Shown here piece after piece: positions 47,784 through 55,503 of a stretch of 64,000 bases of DNA. The notes under the pieces were generated by a model. It was not told the origin of the DNA, made no database searches, and saw only the letters and a list, made by a program, of their open reading frames with translations. Source of the stretch: CBDIHP01 sp965279195 (GTDB lineage Bacteria; Planctomycetota; Planctomycetia; Isosphaerales; Isosphaeraceae); assembly GCA_965279195.1 (NCBI GenBank), contig CBDIHP010000031.1:62001-126000 (forward strand), in the 5' to 3' direction. The translations under genes were made by a program, and so were the position numbers. The first letter of the stretch is position 1, and the number at the start of each line of letters is the position of its first letter.

Positions 47784-48371
47784 ATGCCGCCCGAACTGGT
47801 CCTCGCCAGCACGTCCCCCTATCGCCGCGCCCTCCTCGAACGCCTCGGCATCCCCTTCCGGGTCGCGGCGCCCAGGCTGGACGAGGAGGCGTTCAAGGCC
47901 CGCTCGGGCACACTATCCCCCCGAGAACTCGCCGCCTCGCTCGCCAGGGCGAAGGCGGAGACCCTCGCCGTGCACGAATCCGACGCCGCCATCCTCGGGG
48001 GCGACCAGCTCGTCGCCTTCGAGGGCCGCATCCTCGGCAAGCCCGGCACACCCGAGCGGGCCGTCGAGCAACTCCTCGCGATGGCCGGCAAGTCGCACGA
48101 GCTGATCACCGCGATCGCTGTCTGGCACGGTGGCCACCTCCACGAGCACCTGGACATCGCCACGCTGACCTTCCGCCCCCTCACCCGCGACGAGGCCACG
48201 CGCTACGTCGCCGCCGATCGCCCGACCGACTGCGCAGGCAGTTACAAGCTCGAATCCCGAGGCATCGCCCTGTTCGAGTCCATCCTCTGCGGCGACCACT
48301 CGGCGATCACGGGCATCCCCCTCATCGCCCTGACGACCATCCTCCGTCGCCTGGCATTTGTGGTCCCCTGA
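47784..48371 (+). CDS. Maf/YceF-type nucleotide pyrophosphatase
   Basis: A 195-residue Maf-family house-cleaning pyrophosphatase that hydrolyses non-canonical or modified NTPs (m7GTP for the YceF branch, dTTP/UTP for YhdE). The N-terminal P-loop-like LVLASTSPYRRALLERLGIP and the metal-site ILGGDQLVAFEGRILGKPG are clear, with the catalytic Asp in YLE/GSYKLESRGIALFE-type context. LASTSPYRRALLERLGIPF resembles YceF more than YhdE, but the branch is not certain. ATG 47784 is the first available start, 20 bases past can. The convergent neighbour ends four bases after the stop. Confidence 0.93.
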   Translation: MPPELVLASTSPYRRALLERLGIPFRVAAPRLDEEAFKARSGTLSPRELAASLARAKAETLAVHESDAAILGGDQLVAFEGRILGKPGTPERAVEQLLAMAGKSHELITAIAVWHGGHLHEHLDIATLTFRPLTRDEATRYVAADRPTDCAGSYKLESRGIALFESILCGDHSAITGIPLIALTTILRRLAFVVP

Positions 48372-48375
48372 TCGA

Positions 48376-48897
48376 TCAGCCCGGGATCTCGACCTCTTCC
48401 AGCGTGAGACGGTCCCGGATCGCCTGAAGGATCGCGTCGAATCGCTCGTCTGTCTCCAGTTCACGATTGAGTCGGACCTGCCGCGGGGCCATGCCGAGTT
48501 CGGCGTCGCCGATCCGGCTGATGAGGATGTGCACCTCCGAGGTGACGAGACGTCCCCGCTTCTCCTGCGTCAAGCTGATGACCTCGATCCGGTCGACCTC
48601 CGACCAAGGGATCCTCTCATACTCGGGCCCATCGACGCGGCCGCCGAGGAGGAAACCGTCGTCGTCGAGATCGATCCGTCTCCGCGCACGTGTCCAGAAG
48701 AGGTGGCTTCCCAGCACCGCCAGCCCGAGCCCGATCAAGAGTGGGATGAGGACGGACCGGAGCGAAGAGGCATTGCCGAGCAGGGCGTAGAGAAAGACCG
48801 CCCCCACGAGCACGAGGAAACAGCCGAGTCCGCGGACCGCCACTCGCTGTTGGGCCCTTGGAATCCGGAGCGGAGTATCCACCAGGGGGGGCGCCAT
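48376..48897 (-). CDS. Two-helix membrane protein with PH-like domain
   Basis: A 173-residue membrane protein of unknown function. Two transmembrane helices (about 24-42 GLGCFLVLVGAVFLYALLG and 49-68 VLIPLLIGLGLAVLGSHLFW) form a hairpin. The cytoplasmic remainder has beta-strand alternation (RRIDLDDDGFLLGG, YERIPWSEVDRIEVIS, LVTSEVHILISRIGD) typical of small bacterial PH-like (bPH) domains, then a C-terminal helix. Such domains often sense or stabilise membrane complexes. ATG 48897 fits. It is convergent with the Maf gene. Confidence 0.7.
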   Translation of the reverse strand: MAPPLVDTPLRIPRAQQRVAVRGLGCFLVLVGAVFLYALLGNASSLRSVLIPLLIGLGLAVLGSHLFWTRARRRIDLDDDGFLLGGRVDGPEYERIPWSEVDRIEVISLTQEKRGRLVTSEVHILISRIGDAELGMAPRQVRLNRELETDERFDAILQAIRDRLTLEEVEIPG

Positions 48898-49013
48898 CCT
48901 CGATAGATTTCTCGGCTACGCTGGATTCCGAACAAGAAAATCCAATGGAATAGAATCAGCATGATCGGCAGGACCAGGATCCCCTGGTTGAGGATCCTCC
49001 CTGCCCAGTTTGG

Positions 49014-49295
49014 TTAGTGAGAGGTGATCCAATGTCCGAAGCCGGGTGCCAAAAATGAAATCAGGAGCATGAGCAGGAAACGGTAAGCGGGACGACTCTG
49101 ACTGCTCATATCGATCGTGCTCGGGAGGGGGCCGAATTCTACCGATGTTTCAGCGATCTTCCCATCAATCGACTTCATCTGCTGCTGGGAGCCGGACGAT
49201 TCCCAGGAGAACCCGGTCGCGATCGGTCTCATCCCCGGTCGCCGGAACGCCGCACCGCAACCGGGGCAGGTCAGGCAATTCCCCGAGTTAGACAA
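49014..49295 (-). CDS. Small zinc-ribbon plus transmembrane protein, possibly truncated
   Basis: A 93-residue open frame beginning with CLTCPGCGAAFRRPG (two CxxC motifs) and ending with a hydrophobic helix (FLLMLLISFLAPGFGHWI). It looks like a membrane-tethered ribbon. The only start before the cysteines is TTG at 49295, without a ribosome-binding site, and a stop lies three codons upstream. The 5' end may therefore be damaged. It sits at the edge of a region full of broken genes. Confidence is low to moderate. Confidence 0.4.
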   Translation of the reverse strand: MSNSGNCLTCPGCGAAFRRPGMRPIATGFSWESSGSQQQMKSIDGKIAETSVEFGPLPSTIDMSSQSRPAYRFLLMLLISFLAPGFGHWITSH

Positions 49296-49345
49296 AAAGC
49301 CTACGGCGCCGATTCCGTAAACCCAAAGAACACTGACACTTCCGC

Positions 49346-49462
49346 GATCCCGACCTCGTGGCGGTCGTCGAGGCGTGGCCCGCCCTTCCCGACGCGATCC
49401 GCGCCGGGATCCTCGCGATGGTCCGGAGTAGCCAGTCGAAGGCCAGCCGGAAGCGTCGATGA
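49346..49462 (+). pseudogene. Short C-terminal protein fragment
   Basis: The frame from 49346 to the TGA at 49460-49462 reads DPDLVAVVEAWPALPDAIRA then GILAMVRSSQ, a well-formed amphipathic tail. From memory, similar tails end planctomycete phage-type integrases or companion ORFs. A stop lies four codons upstream and no start codon precedes it, so only a fragment remains. Confidence 0.35.
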
Positions 49463-49470
49463 CGTCCGGA

Positions 49471-49716
49471 CTAGTCTTGGTTTTCGCCAGCGAATGGACG
49501 GTTGATCTTCCGCCACTGCCTGGCTTGCTCTTGCTCCGGGATGCTACGGCAGTCGTGCTGATAGCCGAGGATGGCCATGATGAGTTGAAGGGAGTCCTTT
49601 GCCTGCCTCAAGTCCTCTGAACCCAGGGCCATCGTTGCAACCTCGTGGGCGGCAAGCATGGCATCGAAAGCTTTCTATTCGCCGAACATGAACACCGGCT
49701 GAGTCTGATTTGTCAT
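49471..49716 (-). pseudogene. 81-codon ORF interrupted by an amber codon
   Basis: Read from ATG 49716, the frame gives MTNQTQPVFMFGE, then TAG as codon 14, then KAFDAMLAAHEVATMALGSE and on to codon 81 without further stops. The residues on both sides of the stop look continuous in composition. An internal ATG (49659) would give a 62-residue product with no Shine-Dalgarno. The function is not recognised. A nonsense mutation in a decaying gene is the simplest reading; a sequencing error is possible. Confidence 0.5.
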
Positions 49717-50215
49717 CGCAGTAAACCTGAAATGGTGCGGTTGGCCTGAAGATCGCCAGTAGTGAACCTATCGGCAGTACCAGGCGGTCGCTCCAGCACG
49801 ACTTGAGGAATTCCGCAGAACCTTTTCCTGAGCATCATCCGGTCGTCGGCCGCGTCGAGCGGCAAGCGGACGAAATCAAAGCGATGTTGACCCGGGCTAG
49901 CTGCCGGCGCGACCCGGCCCCGTTTGGCGTATCGTTCGTAAGGGCGCGACGCGCAGAGCGGGCCGAATCGCCCCCTTCCGTGTCGAGTTTGGGGAGTGAC
50001 TGATCGAGGAACATCCGCGCCCCGACCACGCGGCGGTGCGGTATGGTGCCGACGGACACCCGGCGCGCGCCGAATGCGTGAATGATACCTCGCGTCGGGG
50101 TGCCACCCTGACGATCGCAATGGGGCTAGAGTGAAATCGCCGGGGGCTTGTTACGGCTCTCGCATCGGACGATGATCGTGCCGGAGAACGAAGCGCTCTA
50201 GCGGAGGACGTCCCA
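49717..50215. other. 499-base region without a supported gene
   Basis: Several overlapping open frames occur on both strands, but none has a family motif or a ribosome binding site. Composition is less GC-skewed than the core regions. The right end carries the GGAGGAC site of the following gene. Confidence 0.45.
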
Positions 50216-50539
50216 ATGATCGGGCGGCTAGTTTGCGACGACGATAGACTTGTCGTCACGCTCGAAGACGGATGGGTCTGGAAATGCGACGCAGACCCGG
50301 GCCTCGCTGCGACGCTCAACCTTGGATACCCTCGCGGTACGTCGGGCACTCCCAAGGGGGCATCGGGAGCGGCCGTCCTGACGAAAGTCGCCGGCCTTCT
50401 AGGCGGCGCTCGGATCGAGCGAGAGATCCGGCCGGGTACGTTCGAGCCCGCTCATTTCGGGAGCGATGGCGACGAATGTGTTAGCAGAGCCCCAAATCAG
50501 CTCGTCCGGAACGTGGGCTGTCCCAGCAGCAAGGCTTGA
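50216..50539 (+). CDS. Small hypothetical protein in accessory region
   Basis: A 107-residue protein, not recognised. A GGAGGAC ribosome-binding site lies eight bases before ATG 50216, which is the main support. The N-terminal half alternates like beta strands (IGRLVCDDDRLVVTLEDGWV), then a Gly/Ala-rich stretch and a short amphipathic segment follow. No export signal or helix. It sits among degraded mobile genes and could be a cargo or antitoxin-like gene; there is no partner to support that. Confidence 0.5.
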   Translation: MIGRLVCDDDRLVVTLEDGWVWKCDADPGLAATLNLGYPRGTSGTPKGASGAAVLTKVAGLLGGARIEREIRPGTFEPAHFGSDGDECVSRAPNQLVRNVGCPSSKA

Positions 50540-50809
50540 CCGCGTCCGCGTCGAGCGGGTTCGCCGCGCCCTGTTGTTTCACTCTCCGCGCCACGGGGAA
50601 TGGTCCTGCCTGGCCGACCTGGAACTCGAACAATTCCTCTCGCTCGCCGTCGAGCACGAACCCCACTCGAACGACGGCGATGCCCGGATGGGGGATTGCA
50701 CTATCGTGTAGCCGAGACGTGGAAGGCCGCGCCCGTCGAGAACGAGTCCATGCCGCGTCCCATGATCGGCGGGCTTCCATTCGAGCACGAAGGTGGCCGA
50801 GGGATCGCG

Positions 50810-51121
50810 ATGAGACTGCCGCAAACCCGGACCCGAACCCTGATGCTCGCCGTCGCGGCCGTCGCGTTCCTACTCTGGGGCGGGCGTCTCGCGGTCCTGT
50901 CCTTCCGCTACGTCGGGCTCGCGAACCAGTACGGACAACACGCGGTCGGATGGCGCTCGATCGCGGGGCGGAAACAAGACGGCATGGCCAAGTTCGCGGT
51001 CGCGTGCGCGGACTATTTCGAGGGTCTCGAATCCAAGTATCGCCGGGCGTCGCTGATGCCCTGGCGCGGAGTCGAGCCGGATCCGCCCGCGCCGGGAAAT
51101 CCGGGCTATCTGCCGGAGTAG
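50810..51121 (+). CDS. Small one-helix membrane protein of planctomycete type
   Basis: A 103-residue protein beginning MRLPQTRTRTLMLAVAAVAF, the basic n-region plus one hydrophobic helix (about 10-26) seen in many planctomycete small proteins. The soluble part ends in FEGLESKYRRASLMPWRGVE then PDPPAPG, also lineage-typical (xYRRAAxxPWxxVxPDPPxP). ATG 50810 is placed just before the motif; the open frame upstream is dissimilar. Function unknown. It lies in the accessory region but looks intact. Confidence 0.65.
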   Translation: MRLPQTRTRTLMLAVAAVAFLLWGGRLAVLSFRYVGLANQYGQHAVGWRSIAGRKQDGMAKFAVACADYFEGLESKYRRASLMPWRGVEPDPPAPGNPGYLPE

Positions 51122-51363
51122 ACCCGCCCCGCACGACCGGGCCGCCGACCCGGGCTGCGAAGGAGGGCTGGATTCGCCGATATGGAGGGGCTCGGCACCT
51201 GACCAAGAGCACCGCATGCGAGAGTGGTCAGTCAGTCGTAAGCGTCCGGTGGAGGACGTCTGGGAAGGGTCCCCTCCGGCGGGCATGATGGTTTCGGGGA
51301 CCGTCTCGCACGGCCCAAAGGAATCGGAATCAAGCGTGGGGCATGGCAACCTCAACCCCCAGG

Positions 51364-51660
51364 TCAACTCCGATTCGACGGTAGATCGATGCCGCCCTCG
51401 GCCAGGATTCGACGCACCGAGGTCCGGCCGATCCCGAGTCGCCGGGCGATCTCCGAGCGACAAACCCTCTCGTCTGTGAGGCGGAGGACCTCGCCGGCCT
51501 TCCGCGACGCTGTCGGAGGTCGCCCGTGCGGTCGGCCCTCTTTGCGGGACTGGACGATCCCGGCTTTGAGACGCTCGCGGAGGATCTCTCGTTCAAACTC
51601 GGCAAAGTCCGCCAGCAAGCCAGCCATCGCCTCGCGATTCCGCTCCATGTCCTCGCGCAA
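51364..51660 (-). pseudogene. Serine recombinase (resolvase/invertase) C-terminal remnant
   Basis: From about 51660 down to the stop at 51364 the frame reads GLLADFAEFEREILRERLKA then GIVQSRKEGRPHGRPPTA, which is the end of the catalytic domain and hinge helix of small serine recombinases. It is followed by a helix-turn-helix (EIARRLGIGRTSVRRIL). The N-terminal catalytic part with the active-site Ser is absent. The frame upstream continues into unrelated, shifted coding remnants, so the fragment is a chimeric relic and not an enzyme. Confidence 0.75.
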
Positions 51661-51968
51661 GAGGGGCAACCCCGGTGCGTTCGGGTTCGGGATAAGTTCG
51701 CAGAACGCGACACTGGCGAGTTCATTGACGCGAGCCATCTCGATCGCGTTGCCCTGGGAATGGGCGGCCGGTTGCAACCCGGACCCCGTGATCCGCGAGG
51801 CTCTCGATCGTCCTCGGGCCGAGCAGATCAATCGACATGTCTTGCAGGTCGCATGCGCTGCGTCTTCTCGCTCCGACCCACGGCGACGATCGCGTGGATG
51901 ATCATGGCGTTGCGCTCGGCGTACGGCGTCGGGACGGGGCCGGCGAGTGGGCGAGTCGAGGTCGCCAT
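51661..51968 (-). pseudogene. Frameshifted gene remnant fused to the recombinase tail
   Basis: Starting at ATG 51968, one frame reads MATSTRPLAGPVPTPYAERN then AMIIHAIVAVGRSEKTQRMR and stops. A second frame continues DMSIDLLGPRTIESLADHGV and a third MARVNELASVAFCELIPNPN. These join to a plausible single ancestral protein only with two frame changes. The family is not recognised. It runs straight into the serine-recombinase tail, so recombination or deletion joined them. Confidence 0.5.
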
Positions 51969-52237
51969 GGTCGGGGCTCCGGGTCGGTTGTTCGGTCGAC
52001 GACGGGCGAGGATCATCCGCAGTGACCGGCCGGGCGCGAGGGGATCCGGTCCGGCCGGGCGCCGCGCCCGTGTGGGCCGCTGATTTCCTTCCGGTTTCGA
52101 TCCATTGGGGCGGGACGGCGGCCTCCGGGGTGCGATCCGGGTTCAAAAGAAAATCTGTCACTCTTTCCGGCCGACGGTGATTCCCTGAAGGGAGGGACGT
52201 GTCGTCGCGTCCCTGATCTAGCAGAAGGAGGCGGTCC

Positions 52238-53047
52238 ATGAATCGCGCTGCGATCCAAACTCACGGGATCCTAGCGATCCTGTTCCTGACGGGGTCGGTC
52301 GCCCGGGCGGACATGATCATTGTCACGGATGCGTACTACGAATATCACCAGACGGCACAAATCCTGGCGGGGTCGGAGTATCAACACACCGACAAACTGC
52401 TGACGGGCATCCCCTCGTCCAATGGGTTCGGCGATGTCCTGTCCGTCGCGAGGGGGGACAACTCGGCGTTCAGCCGCGTGGTTGCCAATCTCAACGAGTT
52501 CGAATCGGGCGCCAAGCAGGAGCTGAACCTCAGGGTGACCTTCACCAATCAAGTCCGGTCGCCCGTCGATCCTCTCGCGCGGTTTGCTTCCAACACGGAG
52601 TTCTACAGCCTGTTCGCGATCACCTTCGATGTCACCGAGCCCATCGACCTCGCGATCAAATATCACGCCGGCGCAGACGAGTTCACATCCTTGCAGCCAG
52701 ATTCCTATTTGGACTCGCGCACCAGGTATTACGCGTTATTTGCCCGGGTGGGCGATCGCAGTAGCGTCATCGAGTTTGGGACGGATGCCGATCTCGTGCA
52801 GAGGCTCGAACCGGGGCGCTATGTCTTTGCCGGCGATCACGCGATCACGCGGAAGCTATTCGGAGGGACGCAGGGGGATCCCGGCGCGGTGAGGTACGTG
52901 ACCACCAGTGGGGTTGTCGATGTGCGTCTCACTGCCACGGCGGTTCCGGAGCCGGCTAGCGTTGGGCAACTGTCGCTGGGCTTGATCGGGGCCGGTCTAG
53001 GCTGGAGGGCCTCGCGTCGGCGTCGTGACGCGGGCCTCCGAGCGTGA
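52238..53047 (+). CDS. PEP-CTERM sorting-signal protein
   Basis: A 269-residue secreted protein. A signal peptide (GILAILFLTGSVARA) and a C-terminal sorting signal of the PEP-CTERM type are visible: VPEP near residue 235, a hydrophobic stretch (LSLGLIGAGLGW) and a terminal Arg cluster (RRRRD). Such proteins are cut and anchored or released by an exosortase/EpsH system encoded elsewhere, often with extracellular polysaccharide. The mature part is beta-rich with no recognised domain. AGAAGGAGG stands six bases before ATG 52238. It looks intact although surrounded by degraded mobile genes. Confidence 0.88.
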   Translation: MNRAAIQTHGILAILFLTGSVARADMIIVTDAYYEYHQTAQILAGSEYQHTDKLLTGIPSSNGFGDVLSVARGDNSAFSRVVANLNEFESGAKQELNLRVTFTNQVRSPVDPLARFASNTEFYSLFAITFDVTEPIDLAIKYHAGADEFTSLQPDSYLDSRTRYYALFARVGDRSSVIEFGTDADLVQRLEPGRYVFAGDHAITRKLFGGTQGDPGAVRYVTTSGVVDVRLTATAVPEPASVGQLSLGLIGAGLGWRASRRRRDAGLRA

Positions 53048-53551
53048 CGCGAGTCCGGAGCCCCTCCGGAGTAACCTGCTCGGGCGGGAGGGATACCCGG
53101 GGCTCGCCCGAGGCGTTCCACGTCGGTCAGAGCGCGGCCCGCGAGGCGCGGCGGCGATCTCGTCGTGGAAGTGATATGAGTCGCGTCCTCGAGGCTGGGC
53201 TCGTCGTCGCGGGTTCGAGCGAAGACGGTCGAGACGTCGGCGGGGCGAGAGGCGGCGGGCGGGAAAAGCTCAGCGGCAAAGGTCTGGGGCTTGAGGACAA
53301 CCGCGGAGTTGAAAAGGATGGTCATGGCCTCGGGTCCAGATCCCGGGGCTTCCGGCTCGGGGGCGTCTGATCCACGCTTCGGAGCGGTTTGTTGTTGGTC
53401 GCGAGTGCCATTCACACCCGGCAGGACAATAGCACGCCGTACGTACGGCACATGCGATAGAACAGTCCGGGGAATATTCTTTTGCGCCCGGGTTGCGTAC
53501 GGCCTAGAAAGTCGGCGTGTCTGATCGACCCTGAAGGATCGAGGCACGCCG
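53048..53551. other. 504-base intergenic region with a perfect 14-base palindrome
   Basis: No supported gene. The right end holds GCCGTACGTACGGC (53436-53449), a perfect palindrome, about 100 bases before the frameshifted ORF. A partial copy (GCGTACGGCC) lies near 53494. The remaining sequence shows GC-biased open frames on both strands without motifs. Confidence 0.5.
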
Positions 53552-53778
53552 ATGGCTCGCACAAAAAAATCGGCGGGGAACGATCCCCGAAGAACAAAGA
53601 ACGGCAGACGGGCGACGCGAAGACGATCGGGCTGCGCGTCTCGATCGCCTGTGCCGACTGGCTTTCGCGGGCCGCCGCGCACGACCGCGTGACAATCGCC
53701 GCGTTTCTCGACCGGGCCGCGATCGACCGCGCGAAGGCGATCGGATTCGCCGAAGCCCTGCCGCCGCGCATCGACTGA
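53552..53778 (+). pseudogene. Ribbon-helix-helix-like ORF split at an A7 slippery tract
   Basis: From ATG 53552 the frame reads MARTKK and then leaves the conserved-looking sequence at A7 (53563-53569). A -1 shift at A_AAA_AAA gives IGGERSPKNKERQTGDAKTI, then GLRVSIACADWLSRAAAHDR, ending at TGA 53776-53778, about 75 residues in total. The second half resembles small CopG/RHH-like or plasmid-type DNA-binding proteins (TIGLRVSxxxADWL and VTIAAFLDRA). It may be a broken gene or one expressed by programmed frameshifting. Nothing adjacent looks like a toxin. Confidence 0.55.
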
Positions 53779-54019
53779 CGCCCGAACGTCTCGACCCGGA
53801 TTCCGCGCCCGTGCTGGCGTGAACACGCTGCGCCGCAAGTCGCCGGAGGTAACGTCTGGCGATGCCCCCCGCACTGGCCTCTCGCAATCCCGATCAGCCT
53901 GGCCGGGGATCCGCCGCTTCGAGGGACGTGCGCGAGCCCGAAGCGACGCGGCATCGTTTCGACAATTTCGGCTCCCGGCGCGGCCGGGGCCCCTCCGCAT
54001 CCTGGTCTCGGCTGACATC

Positions 54020-54421
54020 TCAATTGCCGTCTGGGACTGGCCCGGACGGGCTCGACGCGTCGGGCGGCAGATGGCTCATGACATTGACGATCACGCCGTT
54101 AGGATCGGCGACGTGGAATCGACGGACGCCCCACGGCTCGTCGGTCAATGGGTACACGATCGGGTATCCCCGTGCGACCGCCTCGCGGTGCGACTGCCCG
54201 GCGTCGTCCACCTCGACGCTCAGGGTCACAGCCGGAGGCCCGGACGTCGGGGGCGTGCCCCGGACGACGCTGATCTGAGCGGTGGGGTTCTCCGGCGAGA
54301 TGTACGTCACAATCCAATCCATATCCATGCCGACCCGGAGACCGAGGAAGCCGGAATAGAAGTCCCGGCAGAGGTCGGGACGGTCGCTGACGACGTTCGG
54401 GACGATGCGCCGGATGCCCAT
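54020..54421 (-). CDS. VOC (glyoxalase/bleomycin-resistance) family protein
   Basis: A 133-residue vicinal-oxygen-chelate protein with the beta-alpha-beta-beta-beta repeat: RRIVPNVVSDRPDLCRDFYS then GFLGLRVGMDM in module one, and AVTLSVEVDDAGQSHREAVA, GVRRFHVADPNGVIVNVMSH in module two. Metal ligands by analogy are limited to a few His/Glu positions, so the activity (glyoxalase, dioxygenase or binding protein) is open. ATG 54421 fits. It appears intact amid transposon remnants and may be a cargo gene. Confidence 0.85.
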   Translation of the reverse strand: MGIRRIVPNVVSDRPDLCRDFYSGFLGLRVGMDMDWIVTYISPENPTAQISVVRGTPPTSGPPAVTLSVEVDDAGQSHREAVARGYPIVYPLTDEPWGVRRFHVADPNGVIVNVMSHLPPDASSPSGPVPDGN

Positions 54422-54560
54422 TGGCTAGCCCCGCCAGGAATGTCGCGTCGGATGCCGTTTTGCCCACCCATCTTCCAGGGGCGCGGAAATCCTTGCAAGC
54501 ATCGGGAATGCCCACCAGGGCTCCGCACAGTTCGGATCGTCGGTGCGCATGCAGGTCCCA

Positions 54561-54800
54561 TGATGAATCCGCTTGAGAAACGGATCAGTCGAACCGTTGC
54601 ACTTTGGCGCGATATGGAGAGCTTCTTCGCGAGCCTGAAGAAGGAACTGATGCACAGGGAGAACGATCAGACCAGGGAGGAAGCCAGGGTCAGCATCTTC
54701 GAGTACATCGAAGTCTTCTACAACCGGATCCAGCGTTATTCCCCGCTGGGATACAAGTCACCCGCCGGGTACGAGAGAGCCTCAAAAACCGTGAACCCGG
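54561..54800 (+). mobile_element. IS3-family transposase C-terminal remnant
   Basis: The frame reads MESFFASLKKELMHRENDQT then REEARVSIFEYIEVFYNRIQ and RYSPLGYKSPAGYERAS. This matches the end of the DDE (rve) domain in IS3/IS150-type OrfB, including the catalytic Glu of MESFFASLKKE. The D, D parts and OrfA are missing, and the sequence upstream of 54600 is unrelated. No terminal inverted repeats could be assigned. A dead fragment. Confidence 0.8.
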
Positions 54801-54812
54801 CGCCCGCCAGGC

Positions 54813-55395
54813 GTGGGGAAGTCCACCTGGATAGCGGGCAAGAACGCCGGCGCGTCCGTGTTCCTGAATCTCCCGCCGACGACCGGCCAGATGATCGCCT
54901 TCGACCTCGGCGCGGCAGGGATCGAGCCGATCGATTCGTCGGGCCTCCGCGTGGACCTTCACGGGCTCCGACACACGTTCTGCACGATCCTCGCGCGGGC
55001 AGGCGTCCCGCGAAGACGCTACAGACCCTCGCGCGCCACTAGACCCGGACGCTCACACTGAACGTCTACTCGCCTCTCTCGATCTTCGATACCGCCGCTG
55101 CGCTCGACGCCCTGCCCGATCTCGCCGTGGCCCCGCCCGAACGGGAGGCGATGGCCGCGACGGGCACAGAAGGACCATCGCGATGCATAAGCGATCACCT
55201 TGCCACGCATCTGCCACAACCCGCCCCCCCGACCAGTCTCGGCGCGCCCCGGGATGTCCTCGCGATCGAAGGCAAAAGCGAGCGCAACTTGGGCCCGGAT
55301 CAGGCTTTCGTCCCGGCCAGTCCCGCCGCGGTCCGGATTGGCGCAACCGATTGCAGTGCAAACAACTTGCGCCCGACGAGACAAAAAGTCTGAGT
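54813..55395 (+). pseudogene. Tyrosine recombinase (phage-type integrase) C-terminal remnant, frameshifted
   Basis: One frame reads GLRVDLHGLRHTFCTILARA then GVPR, with the box II HxLRH motif of tyrosine recombinases. After a frame change near 55010 another frame continues KTLQTLARH, an in-frame TAG, then TRTLTLNVYSPLSIFDTAAA with the nucleophile Tyr in NVY. A tail (LPDLAVAPPEREAMAATGTE) typical of planctomycete integrases follows to the stop at about 55395. At least one frameshift and one stop inactivate it. It directly follows the IS3 remnant, marking an old island boundary. Confidence 0.75.
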
Positions 55396-55503
55396 TGACC
55401 GCTTGCGACATTTTGACGACCCAATCATGATGGAAGCGAACCTTGCGATCGGTTTCGGAGTAGGATGGAGAGCGAGGACGCTGTTCTGTGCGGAGGCGAT
55501 CGT

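Noticed and set aside
49713..50120. 135-codon minus-strand open frame
   Set aside because: Arg/Pro-rich, no motif, no start signal; typical of GC-rich shadow frames.
50466..50711. 81-codon open frame overlapping the 50216-50539 gene
   Set aside because: Overlap with a better-supported gene and no ribosome-binding site; mirrored by an equally long frame on the other strand.
53044..53370. 108-codon plus-strand open frame after the PEP-CTERM gene
   Set aside because: Low-complexity Gly/Arg translation with no start signal; competing frames on the minus strand.
55053..55424. Minus-strand open frames over the integrase remnant
   Set aside because: They read antisense through the recognisable recombinase tail and have no motif of their own.
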